From DASYRM01 sp036004405 (GTDB lineage: Bacteria; Acidobacteriota; Vicinamibacteria; Vicinamibacterales; UBA2999), in NCBI GenBank assembly GCA_036004405.1, contig DASYRM010000052.1, positions 1 through 31,928 of the forward strand: DNA of 31,928 nucleotides. The letters are read 5' to 3'. This document shows, piece by piece, positions 16,821 to 24,413 of this stretch. The position numbers and the translations under genes are program-made. The notes below the pieces were generated by a model. It was not told the DNA's origin. It searched no databases and was given only the letters and a program-made list of their open reading frames with translations. Positions within the stretch are counted from its first letter, which is position 1. Every line of letters begins with the position of its first letter.

Positions 16821-18128
16821 GACGAGCGACGCAAGATCTTGCAAGCGTCGCTGCAGGAACCGGCGCTCGGGTTCCTGGCGTGCGAGCTCGAGCGCGCGCG
16901 TGTACGCCGTGCGCGCCTCCTCGACGCGCCCCAGCCGCCGGCAGCAGTCGGCACGCGCGGAATGCGCGAATTGATACTCCTGCAGGTCGCCACGCGCGAG
17001 GATGGCGTCGATGAGCGCCAGGCCCGCGGCGGGCCCTTCGAGCATGGCGACCGCCGCCGCGCGATTGAGCTCGACGACGGGGGAGCCGTCGGTGCGCAGC
17101 AGCACGTCGTAGAGCCCGACGATCTGCGCCCAGTCAGTGTGCTCCGCGGCCGGCGCGTCCGCGTGGACCGCGGCAATGGCCGCCTGCACGGCGTAGGGCC
17201 CCGGTGGCCGGGTGCCGAGCGCCCGTTCGACGAGCCGCACGCCTTCCGCGATCAGCGCGCGGTCCCACAGCGTCCGGTCCTGGGCGTCGAGCAGCACCAC
17301 GTCGCCGTTCAGCGAGCGCGCGGCCCGGCGCGACTCCTGCAGCAGCATCAGCGCCAGCAGGCCCGTCGCCTCGGGCTCGGGCAGCAGATCGACGAGCAGG
17401 CGCCCCAGGCGGATGGCCTCGCCGGACAGGTCGTGCCGCGTCAGGGTGGCGCCGGAAGACGCCGAATAGCCTTCGTTGAACACCAGGTAGACGACTCGCA
17501 GCACCGCGTCGAGCCGATCGGGCAGTTCGTGCCGGTCTGGCACCTGGTAGGGGATGCGAGCGTCGCGGATCTTGGCCTTGGCCCGGACGATCCGCTGGGC
17601 GACCGTCCGCGGCGCGGTCAGGAAGGCGTGCGCGATCTCCTCGGTCGTGAGGCCGCAGACCTCACGCAGCGTCAGGGCCACCTGCGCGTCTGGCTGCAGC
17701 GCCGGGTGGCAGCACGTGAAGACCAGCCGCAGCCGATCGTCCTCGAGCGTCTCCTCGCCGATCCACTCGACGGGCGCGGCGGACTGCCCTTCGAGCTGGG
17801 TGGCCAGCGCCGCCAGCGACGCGTCGAACCGCGCTCGCCGCCGCAGCGCGTCGATCGCGCGGAACCGCCCGGCCGACACCAGCCAGGCGCGCGGGCTGGC
17901 CGGGACGCCGTCGCGCGGCCACTGCTCGACGGCGGCCGAGAACGCGTCGTGCAGCGCCTCTTCGGCGCGATCGAAGTCGCCCAGCAGGCGGATCAGGGTG
18001 GCGAGGACCCGGCGCGACTCGGTCCGATAGACGTCGTCGATGACGGCCCCGACGTCCGCGCCGCTGGTATTAGCGGCTTGCGACCCGAGTGGAGATCGAC
18101 CGTCATGCGATCGAGTGTCCGAATTCAT
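16782..18128 (-). CDS. ECF42-like RNA polymerase sigma factor
   Basis: A 448-residue extracytoplasmic-function sigma factor with a long C-terminal extension. Region 2 is around LIRLLGDFDRAEEALHDAF and ends with AWLVSAGRFRAIDALRRR. Region 4 contains the helix-turn-helix LREVCGLTTEEIAHAFLTAPRTVAQRI. The extension (NEGYSASSG, LGRLLVDLLPEPEATGLLALML, DVLLRTDGSPVVELNRAAAVAM, RRLGRVEEARTAYTRALELA) is the TPR-like domain typical of the ECF42 group, which is usually encoded next to DGPF/YCII proteins, as here. No anti-sigma gene is adjacent. After the family's usual end (RRFLQRRLQDL) comes a tail, ASLVGFGLWALGSSWL, encoded by the repeat at 16734-16820. ATG 18128 is inside a nested hairpin; an in-frame ATG at 18173 is less likely because it lies over the hairpin region. 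Confidence 0.88.
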   Translation of the reverse strand: MNSDTRSHDGRSPLGSQAANTSGADVGAVIDDVYRTESRRVLATLIRLLGDFDRAEEALHDAFSAAVEQWPRDGVPASPRAWLVSAGRFRAIDALRRRARFDASLAALATQLEGQSAAPVEWIGEETLEDDRLRLVFTCCHPALQPDAQVALTLREVCGLTTEEIAHAFLTAPRTVAQRIVRAKAKIRDARIPYQVPDRHELPDRLDAVLRVVYLVFNEGYSASSGATLTRHDLSGEAIRLGRLLVDLLPEPEATGLLALMLLQESRRAARSLNGDVVLLDAQDRTLWDRALIAEGVRLVERALGTRPPGPYAVQAAIAAVHADAPAAEHTDWAQIVGLYDVLLRTDGSPVVELNRAAAVAMLEGPAAGLALIDAILARGDLQEYQFAHSARADCCRRLGRVEEARTAYTRALELARQEPERRFLQRRLQDLASLVGFGLWALGSSWL

Positions 18129-18152
18129 TCGGTTGTACCTCGCATGACGGTC
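18098..18152 (-). promoter_or_regulatory. Nested hairpin enclosing the sigma-factor start codon
   Basis: A perfect 13-bp inverted repeat (18098-18110 with 18140-18152, GACCGTCATGCGA and its complement) brackets the sigma-factor start. Inside, CCGAAT/ATTCGG (18119-18124 and 18127-18132) forms a second stem overlapping the ATG (18126-18128). The presumed Shine-Dalgarno (GCGAGG) abuts the outer stem. Codons 6 to 10 thus pair with the 5' leader. This would hinder translation initiation unless unfolded. It could instead be an inserted dispersed palindrome. Confidence 0.6.
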
Positions 18153-18154
18153 GC

Positions 18155-18225
18155 GGCGCGCGCAGCGCGCCAAAAGAGTGGCGTTCAGCTAGCCAAGGGC
18201 GAAAGTGCCCATCGCCCTTGGCTAG
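18155..18225. repeat. Two further perfect hairpins between the DGPF and sigma genes
   Basis: GGCGCGC/GCGCGCC (18155-18161 and 18165-18171, loop GCA) is followed by a 13-bp perfect stem CTAGCCAAGGGCG/CGCCCTTGGCTAG (18189-18201 and 18213-18225). The larger hairpin contains the TAG stop of the DGPF gene (18222-18224). No T-tract follows on the minus strand, so it may attenuate or protect the transcript rather than end it. Confidence 0.65.
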
Positions 18226-18572
18226 TTGTACTCCTGAATCGGACGCACTTCGACGGTCCCGGTCTTGGCGGACGGAATCTTCGCCGCTATCTGCAGCGCG
18301 TCGTTGAGGTCCTTGGCTTCGATCAGGTAGTAGCCGCCGAGCTGTTCCTTCGTTTCGGCAAACGGCCCGTCCGTGGTGGACATCTTGCCGCTGCGCACGC
18401 GCACCGAGGTGGCGGTGTGCACGGGCTGCAGGGCGTTGCCCCCCACGTAGTGGCCGGACTTCTTGATGTCCTCGGTGAAGCCGAAATACTCGCCCATGAA
18501 GGCGTCGGATTCGCCCTTCGACATCGCCGCAAACTTCTTCTCTTCGTCGTAGATCAGGCAGAGGTAGCGCAT
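18222..18572 (-). CDS. DGPF/YCII-domain protein, partner of the ECF42-like sigma factor
   Basis: A 116-residue protein of the YCII-related/DGPF family. Diagnostic are the opening MRYLCLIYDEEKK, the DGPFAETKEQLGGYYLIEAKDLNDAL block (about 71-96) holding the family's DGPF motif, and the closing VEVRPIQEY. Proteins of this type are very often encoded directly before ECF42 sigma factors and are proposed to act in their signalling, although their biochemical activity is not established. ATG 18572 is chosen because GGAGAG is 7 nt upstream; the in-frame ATG at 18587 lies in front of that Shine-Dalgarno. The sigma factor follows on the same strand after 93 nt that contain three stacked hairpins, so both are probably on one transcript with extra control between them. 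Confidence 0.9.
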   Translation of the reverse strand: MRYLCLIYDEEKKFAAMSKGESDAFMGEYFGFTEDIKKSGHYVGGNALQPVHTATSVRVRSGKMSTTDGPFAETKEQLGGYYLIEAKDLNDALQIAAKIPSAKTGTVEVRPIQEYN

Positions 18573-18712
18573 GTGGGGTCTCTCCATCAGATGACGGAAG
18601 ATTCCGTCGATTCACCTGATAGTCGTCAGAGTCTCCTCGAATTCGACAACGGCCGTTATACAATCTCGCACCAGCCCCGGGGCCGGGGCATTTCATCGAA
18701 AGGCGAAGGGCA

Positions 18713-19504
18713 ATGACGAGAGGATGGCAGTTCCTGGCAGTGCTCTGTATGTGTCTGTTCGTGGTGGCAGGGTGTGGCGACGACAAGGTGACACAGCCGA
18801 CGCCAACGCCGGCACCCACGCCAACTCCGACGCCCACGCCAACCCCGACACCCCCGCCCGCGGCACCGCCGGCGCTGGATTCGCTCGTCATCAATCCGGG
18901 TAGCGTCGAAGGGCAGAACACGCCGACGGCGACGGTGACGCTGACGGCCGCCGCTCCGGCCGGTGGGCTGGTGGTGACGTTACAGAGCGGCAACCCGGAC
19001 GTCGCCAAAGTGCCCGCGACCGTCACCGTGCCGGGCGGCGCCACCACGGCCAACTTCAGCGTGGACACGTCCACCGTCCCGGTCGAGCGCCAGGTGACCA
19101 TTCAGGCCACCTACGACAACGTCACCAAGTCGTTCGTGCTGACGGTTCGCGCTCCGGCGCTCATCGCCCGGTTCAACGTATCGTCGGCGACGCACGGGAG
19201 CAACGCCTGCGAGATCACCAACGGCGCCGGCGCCGTCGACTGCCGGCTCGATGCCAGCTCGTCCGGAGGCTTCATCGGACGCTACCTGTGGACCCTCACC
19301 GTCGGCACTCACGACTCCTCGTTCCCGACCGACCAGCCGGTCTACACACCGAGCACAGACTGCAGCCACCTCACGGGTGGCACTCAGGACAACGGAACGA
19401 TCACGATGAGCGTCCGGCTGCAGGTCGAGGATCGCGCCGGGAACACGAGTACCACAAACCCTGTCGGGGTGACGCTCCACACGCGCGGGTTCTGCGGATA
19501 CTGA
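18713..19504 (+). CDS. Lipoprotein with Thr-Pro linker and Ig-like domain
   Basis: A 263-residue predicted lipoprotein of unknown function. A hydrophobic signal ends in lipobox VAGC (cleavage before C21), then GDDKVTQ and an extended Thr-Pro repeat (about 28-47) encoded by near-perfect ACGCCAACTCC-type repeats. Residues about 55-148 resemble a bacterial Ig-like beta-sandwich (INPGSVEGQNTPTATVTL, VTIQATYDNVTKSFVLTV). The C-terminal part (about 150-263) contains four Cys that could form two disulfides. It probably sits on the cell surface or faces the periplasm, with the linker spanning a gap. AAGGCGAAGGGCA precedes the ATG. A TATACAAT box at 18657-18664 could be a -10 element, but no -35 is spaced correctly. 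Confidence 0.75.
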   Translation: MTRGWQFLAVLCMCLFVVAGCGDDKVTQPTPTPAPTPTPTPTPTPTPPPAAPPALDSLVINPGSVEGQNTPTATVTLTAAAPAGGLVVTLQSGNPDVAKVPATVTVPGGATTANFSVDTSTVPVERQVTIQATYDNVTKSFVLTVRAPALIARFNVSSATHGSNACEITNGAGAVDCRLDASSSGGFIGRYLWTLTVGTHDSSFPTDQPVYTPSTDCSHLTGGTQDNGTITMSVRLQVEDRAGNTSTTNPVGVTLHTRGFCGY

Positions 19505-19518
19505 GGTTCTGGGCAGGC

Positions 19519-19544
19519 GTAGGGCGGGCTGAATCCCGCCCTAC
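19519..19544. terminator. Palindrome between convergent genes, probable bidirectional terminator
   Basis: Perfect 10-bp stem GTAGGGCGGG (19519-19528) / CCCGCCCTAC (19535-19544), 6-nt loop. It lies 14 nt after the lipoprotein stop and includes the TAG stop of the convergent cupredoxin gene (19541-19543). Its GTAG/CTAC ends match the other palindromes in the window. A short TTCTT follows on the plus strand. Confidence 0.6.
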
Positions 19545-19951
19545 TTCTTGCGAACTACCAGCTCGCCGCGCATCTGCTGATGCCGGCTGTCGCTGGTCAT
19601 GTTCGAGTAGAACGGGAAGGTGCCCTCGCGGTCGGCACGCAGCTCGAGGACGACGCTGCCGCCGGCGGGCACGCGCTTCGACACCCGGTAGTCGTCGATG
19701 GTGAACCCGTAGGCGACGTCCTCGCTCTTCACCGTCAGCCGCAGCAGGTCGTCGCGGCTGACCTCGATCTTGTTGGGTGAGAAGCGGAAGTCCTTGGCGG
19801 TGATGGTGAGATCGTGCCGCTCGGGCGCCTGATCCTGGGCCGAGGGGCGGGCCAGAAGAGCCAGCCCTGCCAGGGTGAGCCCCACGCCCAACCCCGAGAG
19901 GAGTCGGAGCGAGCGCCGTCGAGCGAATCCCATCCGGTTGAGCGGCCGCAT
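19541..19951 (-). CDS. Small exported cupredoxin-like protein lacking the usual Cys ligand
   Basis: A 136-residue protein with an N-terminal signal or anchor segment (LSGLGVGLTLAGLALLA, about 19-35) and a cupredoxin-type beta-sandwich similar to the C-terminal part of cytochrome oxidase subunit II (ITAKDFRFSPNKIEVSRDD, LRLTVKSEDVAYGFTIDDYRV). The loop that normally carries Cys, His and Met copper ligands reads YSNMTSDSRHQQMRGELVV: the His and Met remain, but Ser stands where Cys is expected and the protein contains no Cys at all. It may bind copper differently, have lost it, or be structural. Start ATG 19951 is preceded by a weak CTGGA; ATG 19933 is an alternative. Its stop lies in a palindrome. 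Confidence 0.75.
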   Translation of the reverse strand: MRPLNRMGFARRRSLRLLSGLGVGLTLAGLALLARPSAQDQAPERHDLTITAKDFRFSPNKIEVSRDDLLRLTVKSEDVAYGFTIDDYRVSKRVPAGGSVVLELRADREGTFPFYSNMTSDSRHQQMRGELVVRKK

Positions 19952-20018
19952 TCCAGGCTCTAAAAGCAGCCTAGCACGTTTCCGCCGCCCATCCGGATGA
20001 GCGGTAGGGTTTCTAGCT

Positions 20019-22148
20019 CTACGCCTTCTCGGGAGCCGGCGCTCCGGCGCCCGCCTCCTGCAGCAGCGCTTTGCGGCTCAGGCGAATCTTGCCGGTGGGG
20101 TCGATGTTGATGACCTTCACGAGAATCTGCTGGCCTTCCTTGAGCTCGTCACGCACGTCCTTCACGCGATGGTTCGCGATCTCCGAGACGTGCAGCAGGC
20201 CGTCGGTGCCCGCCATGATCTCGACGAACGCGCCGAAATCCGTGATGCGCTGCACCTTGCCCTTGTAGGTCTTGTTGAGCTCCGGCGTCGCAGTGAGCTC
20301 CTGGATGATGGAGATCGCCTTGGCCGCCGACTCGCCGTCGGCCGACGCCACGTTCACCGTGCCGTTGTCCTCGACGTCGATCTTCACGCCGGTCCGCTCG
20401 ATGATGCTGCGGATCATCTTGCCGCCGGGCCCGATGACGTCGCGGATCTTGTCCACCGGGATCTTGATGGTGATGATGCGCGGCGCGTAGTCGGACATGT
20501 TGCCGCGGGTGGCGCCGATCGTCTTGGCCATCTCGGCCAGGATGTGCATCCGGCCGGTGCGCGCCTGTTCCAGCGCTTTGGCCATGATCTCCGAGTTGAT
20601 CCCGGTGACCTTGATGTCCATCTGCAGGGCGGTGATGCCCGTGGACGTGCCGGCCACCTTGAAGTCCATGTCGCCGTAGTGATCCTCGGCGCCGGCGATG
20701 TCGGAGAGGACCGCGTACTTGCCGGTCTTCTCGTCCATGATGAGGCCCATCGCGATGCCCGCGACCGGCGACGCCAGCGGTACGCCGGCGTCCATCATCG
20801 CCATCGAGCCGCCGCACACCGACGCCATCGACGACGAGCCGTTCGACTCCAGGATGTCGGAGACGATGCGGATGGTGTAGGCGAACTTGTCTGCCGCCGG
20901 GATGAGCGGCGTCAGCGCGCGCTCGGCCAGCGCGCCGTGGCCGACCTCGCGGCGTCCGGGCCCGGTGAAGCGCCCGGTCTCGCCCACCGAGAACGGCGGG
21001 AAGTTGTAGTGGAGCATGAAGCGCTTGTAGAACTCGCCGGTGACGTGCTCGATCTTCTGTTCGTCGTCGGCGGTGCCGAGCGTGCAGGTGACCAGCGCCT
21101 GGGTTTCGCCGCGCGTGAACACGACCGACCCGTGGACGCGGGGCAGCACGCCGGTCTCCGTCCAGATCGGGCGGATCTCGTCGAACTTGCGGCCGTCGAG
21201 GCGGATGCCTCTTTCGAGCGCTTCCACCTTCATCACGTGCTCCTGGAGCTCGTGGAAGATGTGGTCGGCGTCCTTCTTCGCCTGCGCGTCGGGGTTCTCT
21301 CCCAACGAGGCCATCATGTCGGCCTTCACCTGGTCCACCTGTCCGTAGCTTTCGAGCTTGGCCTTGATGCGCATGGCGTCGGCGAGCGGACCGGTGACCT
21401 TGCTTTCGATCGAGGCGCGGAAATCCGCCGGGATCTCGTGGGCCTTGACCGAGATTTTCGGCTTGCCGATCGCGGCCTTGAGCTCGTCGATGGCGGCGAC
21501 GAGCTGCTTGATCGCTGCGTGCGCGGCCTCGAGCGCTCCCACCACCTGGGCTTCCGTCACCTGCTTGGCGCCGGCTTCGACCATGACGATGCCGTCGCTC
21601 GTGCCGGCGACAATCAGGTCGAGCAGGCTGTCCTTGCGCTCGGTAAACGTCGGGTTGATGACGAACTGGTTGTTGACCAGACCAACCCGCACGCCGGCGA
21701 CGGTCTTCTGGAACGGAATCTCCGAGATGGCCAGCGCCGCCGAGGCGCCGGTGATGGCGAGCACGTCGGCGTCGTTTTCGGTGTCGGCCGACATCACCAT
21801 CCCGATGATCTGGGTTTCGTAGCGCCAGCCCGCGGGGAAGAGCGGCCGGATCGGACGGTCGATCAGCCGGCTGGTGAGCACTTCCTTTTCAGGCGGCTTG
21901 CCCTCGCGCTTGAAGAAGCCGCCCGGGATGCGTCCGGCGGCGTAGGCGTATTCGCGGTAGTCGACCGTCAGCGGGAGAAAGTCGACGTCGCGCGGGTTGG
22001 CGGCACGGGAGGCCGCCACCAGCACCATGGTGTCGCCCGAGCGCACGATGACCGAGCCGTGCGCCTGCTTGGCGAGCTTGCCGGTTTCGATCGAGATGGT
22101 GCGGGAGCCGACGCGAACTTCGCGCCGCTGCAAATTCACATTGTGCAT
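20019..22148 (-). CDS. pnp: Polyribonucleotide nucleotidyltransferase (PNPase)
   Basis: A 709-residue 3'-5' phosphorolytic exoribonuclease that degrades and tails RNA, normally as a trimer in the degradosome. Two RNase PH-type domains are visible: the first with PLTVDYREYAYAAGRIPGGFFKREG, the second with FPPFSVGETGRFTGPGRREVGHGALAERAL. A helical linker joins them, then a KH domain (VDKIRDVIGPGGKMIRSI) and an S1 domain (GKVQRITDFGAFVEI...GLLHVSEIANHRV). It is full length and ends normally. ATG 22148 is chosen over an in-frame TTG at 22178 because the canonical N-terminus begins there and AAGG is close. It lies 33 nt after rpsO, the conserved rpsO-pnp pairing. Confidence 0.97.
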   Translation of the reverse strand: MHNVNLQRREVRVGSRTISIETGKLAKQAHGSVIVRSGDTMVLVAASRAANPRDVDFLPLTVDYREYAYAAGRIPGGFFKREGKPPEKEVLTSRLIDRPIRPLFPAGWRYETQIIGMVMSADTENDADVLAITGASAALAISEIPFQKTVAGVRVGLVNNQFVINPTFTERKDSLLDLIVAGTSDGIVMVEAGAKQVTEAQVVGALEAAHAAIKQLVAAIDELKAAIGKPKISVKAHEIPADFRASIESKVTGPLADAMRIKAKLESYGQVDQVKADMMASLGENPDAQAKKDADHIFHELQEHVMKVEALERGIRLDGRKFDEIRPIWTETGVLPRVHGSVVFTRGETQALVTCTLGTADDEQKIEHVTGEFYKRFMLHYNFPPFSVGETGRFTGPGRREVGHGALAERALTPLIPAADKFAYTIRIVSDILESNGSSSMASVCGGSMAMMDAGVPLASPVAGIAMGLIMDEKTGKYAVLSDIAGAEDHYGDMDFKVAGTSTGITALQMDIKVTGINSEIMAKALEQARTGRMHILAEMAKTIGATRGNMSDYAPRIITIKIPVDKIRDVIGPGGKMIRSIIERTGVKIDVEDNGTVNVASADGESAAKAISIIQELTATPELNKTYKGKVQRITDFGAFVEIMAGTDGLLHVSEIANHRVKDVRDELKEGQQILVKVINIDPTGKIRLSRKALLQEAGAGAPAPEKA

Positions 22149-22181
22149 ATCGATACCTTGGGTTGGAGTGGAGTCCAACGC

Positions 22182-22451
22182 TTACTTGCGAATCCCAAGG
22201 CGCTTGATCAGGTCCGCGTAGCGCGCTGAGTCTTTGCTTTTCAGATAGTCGAGCAGGCGTCGGCGGGAGCCGACGAGCTTCAAGAGACCGCGGCGCGAGT
22301 GATGATCCTTCGCGTGCGTCTTGAAGTGCTCGGTGAGATAGGTGATGCGGTCGGTGAGGAGCGCGACTTGGACTTCCGGGGAGCCTGTATCGCTATCGTG
22401 GGTTTTGTACGTGCTGATGATCTCGGTCTTGCGGTCCTTGGTAAACGCCAC
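22182..22451 (-). CDS. rpsO: 30S ribosomal protein S15
   Basis: An 89-residue primary 16S rRNA-binding protein of the small subunit, with the normal family length. Conserved segments are DTGSPEVQVALLTDRITYLTEHFK, KDHHSRRGLLKLVGSRRRLLDYLK and the final YADLIKRLGIRK. The start is GTG at 22451 with a strong GGAGG (GGAGGACATCAA). S15 usually represses its own translation through its leader RNA; a CCCGC/GCGGG hairpin at 22516-22533 lies in the leader here but I cannot assign it as the S15 site. pnp follows on the same transcript. Confidence 0.97.
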   Translation of the reverse strand: MAFTKDRKTEIISTYKTHDSDTGSPEVQVALLTDRITYLTEHFKTHAKDHHSRRGLLKLVGSRRRLLDYLKSKDSARYADLIKRLGIRK

Positions 22452-22567
22452 TTGATGTCCTCCACGAACGGCCCAGAACGCGGGGGATCCCGCACCAGAC
22501 CGCCGTATTTGCCTTGGCCCGCGAAGCGGGTCCCTGTGCCTAAATAGGCTTCTGCTAAAGACTTACT

Positions 22568-22596
22568 ATCTTATATCGACCCGCCGACCCCCGCAA
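22568..22596 (-). promoter_or_regulatory. Putative sigma70-type promoter of rpsO-pnp
   Basis: On the minus strand TTGCGG (22591-22596) and TAAGAT (22568-22573) are 17 nt apart, within a region otherwise free of genes. Transcription would start near 22561 and give a leader of roughly 110 nt containing the hairpin at 22516-22533. It supports separate expression of rpsO-pnp from the upstream truB unit. The rest of the 22452-22720 gap shows nothing else convincing. Confidence 0.5.
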
Positions 22597-22720
22597 CAGC
22601 CACACTTCCGTACGGACGCTCTCGGCCGTAGAACATATGGGAGGCGCGCATGTCATTGAGAAAAACGGTCCTTCCCCCGGCCGCCCCCCGTCGCTTCTGG
22701 CTCGCGATTGGAGCAGGGAT

Positions 22721-24406
22721 CTACTCCAGCGTGAACGCCGCGGTCATAGTCATGATCACCGGGAGCGGTGCCCCATTGAGATGGGCCGCTTCGTATCGCC
22801 ACTGCAAGACCGCCTCGATGCCGGCCCAATCCAGGCGGGGGTCCATTCCGTGGAGGACCCGCGCGGTGGAGATGCAGCCCTTCGACGTGATGGTTGCGTC
22901 GATCACGACGGTGCCTTGCACTTTGTCGTCGATGGCCGACTGCGGGTATCGGGGCGGGACGTTGCGCGTCTTGCGCGGTTTCGTGACGTTCGGCGCCGCA
23001 TCCTCGTCCACCGGCATTGCCGGCTCCGCTGCGTCCTGACAGGCGAAGTAGGAGGCGTCGAACGGAATCAAGACGGCACGTTCCTCGCCCTGCCGGAGCA
23101 CCGCGCCTGTCGCCTCGACGAAGTTTTCGAGCAGCACTCGGACCGCGACCTGGCAGCCAGGTTGCGCGATCCGGCTTCGCATCAGCGACACGCGCTCGAC
23201 GCGCCCCTGCTCTCGAAGCGTCACGACGCCGCCGGCCACCCCGTCGCTTCGGGGGCTCGACTCCTGGGAGGGTGTGCACCCTGCCGCGTCGAACACGCCC
23301 GTGGCGAAGCCGCGAGGATAGCCGTCCGCAGCCTGCAGTTCGGCGATGCGCGGGGGAGCGCCAGAAGCGAGGCGCTTCCGGTTCGAGGCGAATCCGCGCC
23401 GACGAACGATGCGATCGATCTCGTCTGTCGACAGGACCTTCAGCGCCAGGTTGCCGCGCACCAGCTCCTGCACTGTTGAATCCGCGGTAAGCAGTACCTC
23501 GTTCAGCACACCGCCACGGGCAGGGCGCGCTCCGGACGCTCGCGAGAGGAGTTCGCGAGCAAAGAAGAGCGCGTGTGTAGGCTCCTTCGCTTGTTCGGCC
23601 GCAGCCAGCCGGGCGGACAGCACGTTGATTGCCCTCGGCGCGGCGGTCGGAGTGATGGGTTGCGCGCCATCCCACGCGCGCACGAGGTACCACGCCGCGG
23701 CGATCCGGAGCGACTCTGGCTGGTCAGCCGCCAGCACCGCGTCGAGCGCACTCCCGTTGAGCGGCACCGCGGGCGTGCGGCCGGCGGCGCGCAGCGCCGT
23801 CTCCCCGAGGGTGGCGTCGGCGGCACGGACGGCGTCGAGCAGGAGACGCTCGATCGGGTCCCGTTCGCCGCGCGCGGCCGAGCGAATGAGATCCACCAGT
23901 TCGGCCTTGCGGACACCGGCCGACAGAAGCGTTGGGATGTGGTCGAGCGCCTGTGGCCCTTCCACGGCAGCCAGCACCACGGCGGACCGCAGCGCCAGGC
24001 GCGGACCCAGGCGCGGCCACGAGGCCAGCACCGTGGCACGGGCGTCGGGCGCTCCGAAGTAGGCCAGGAACCGCGTCTGTTCGACGGCGGCGTCTTCCGA
24101 CGTTTCCGCTGCCAGGGCGAGAGTCATCGGCGCCACCATTCCTCGGGCGCCGGTCACAAACAGCACCCGCGCCGCGGCGGCGCGAACGTCGGGGCTGGCG
24201 TGCCTGAGCGCCGCGCCAAGCCGTACTTGTACCGCCGGAACGTTGGCGTGCTCCACGAGGAGCGCGATGGTGCCGGGTGAGATCGGGCGAGCGAGGATGT
24301 CGTCCGCGGCACTGGACGCCTGTGCGAAAGGGCGGGCCCCGAAGACGAGCGCGAGGGCCGCTACGCAGCCGAGACCGCTGAGCGAACGTCGAACTGCGGC
24401 GTTCAT
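22721..24406 (-). CDS. Exported HEAT-like protein with C-terminal TonB domain
   Basis: A 561-residue protein. A signal peptide (about 1-30, ending ARPFAQA) is followed by alpha-helical HEAT-like repeats over about 35-300 (VQVRLGAALRHASPDVRAAA, ALRSAVVLAAVEGPQALDHI). A Cys-containing middle region follows. The last 80 residues form a TonB/energy-transducer C-terminal domain (PPRYPQSAIDDKVQGTVVID, GIEAVLQWRYEAAHLNG). There is no N-terminal proline-rich spanner typical of true TonB, so an energy-transducing role is doubtful; such domains also appear in exported proteins of unknown role. It begins 7 nt after the truB stop, so it seems appended to the translation-factor operon. Function unknown. 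Confidence 0.8.
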   Translation of the reverse strand: MNAAVRRSLSGLGCVAALALVFGARPFAQASSAADDILARPISPGTIALLVEHANVPAVQVRLGAALRHASPDVRAAAARVLFVTGARGMVAPMTLALAAETSEDAAVEQTRFLAYFGAPDARATVLASWPRLGPRLALRSAVVLAAVEGPQALDHIPTLLSAGVRKAELVDLIRSAARGERDPIERLLLDAVRAADATLGETALRAAGRTPAVPLNGSALDAVLAADQPESLRIAAAWYLVRAWDGAQPITPTAAPRAINVLSARLAAAEQAKEPTHALFFARELLSRASGARPARGGVLNEVLLTADSTVQELVRGNLALKVLSTDEIDRIVRRRGFASNRKRLASGAPPRIAELQAADGYPRGFATGVFDAAGCTPSQESSPRSDGVAGGVVTLREQGRVERVSLMRSRIAQPGCQVAVRVLLENFVEATGAVLRQGEERAVLIPFDASYFACQDAAEPAMPVDEDAAPNVTKPRKTRNVPPRYPQSAIDDKVQGTVVIDATITSKGCISTARVLHGMDPRLDWAGIEAVLQWRYEAAHLNGAPLPVIMTMTAAFTLE

Positions 24407-24413
24407 GCGTACG

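Noticed and set aside
18800..18870. Thr-Pro coding repeats as a phase-variation switch
   Set aside because: The units are multiples of three, so length changes would keep the frame and only alter linker length.
18103..19101. Minus-strand 332-codon frame crossing the DGPF gene and the lipoprotein gene
   Set aside because: Its Thr/Val/Gly-rich half mirrors the lipoprotein's repeats and the rest is an out-of-frame reading of the DGPF gene.
19929..20002. Two CATCCGG(A/T)TGAGCGG copies near the cupredoxin start as a direct repeat element
   Set aside because: Only two short copies, one of them coding; not enough to call a repeat family or operator.
22650..23039. Plus-strand 129-codon frame with a good GGGAGG ribosome site
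   Set aside because: Most of it is antisense to the conserved TonB_C domain and the translation shows no domain. The ribosome site is probably chance.
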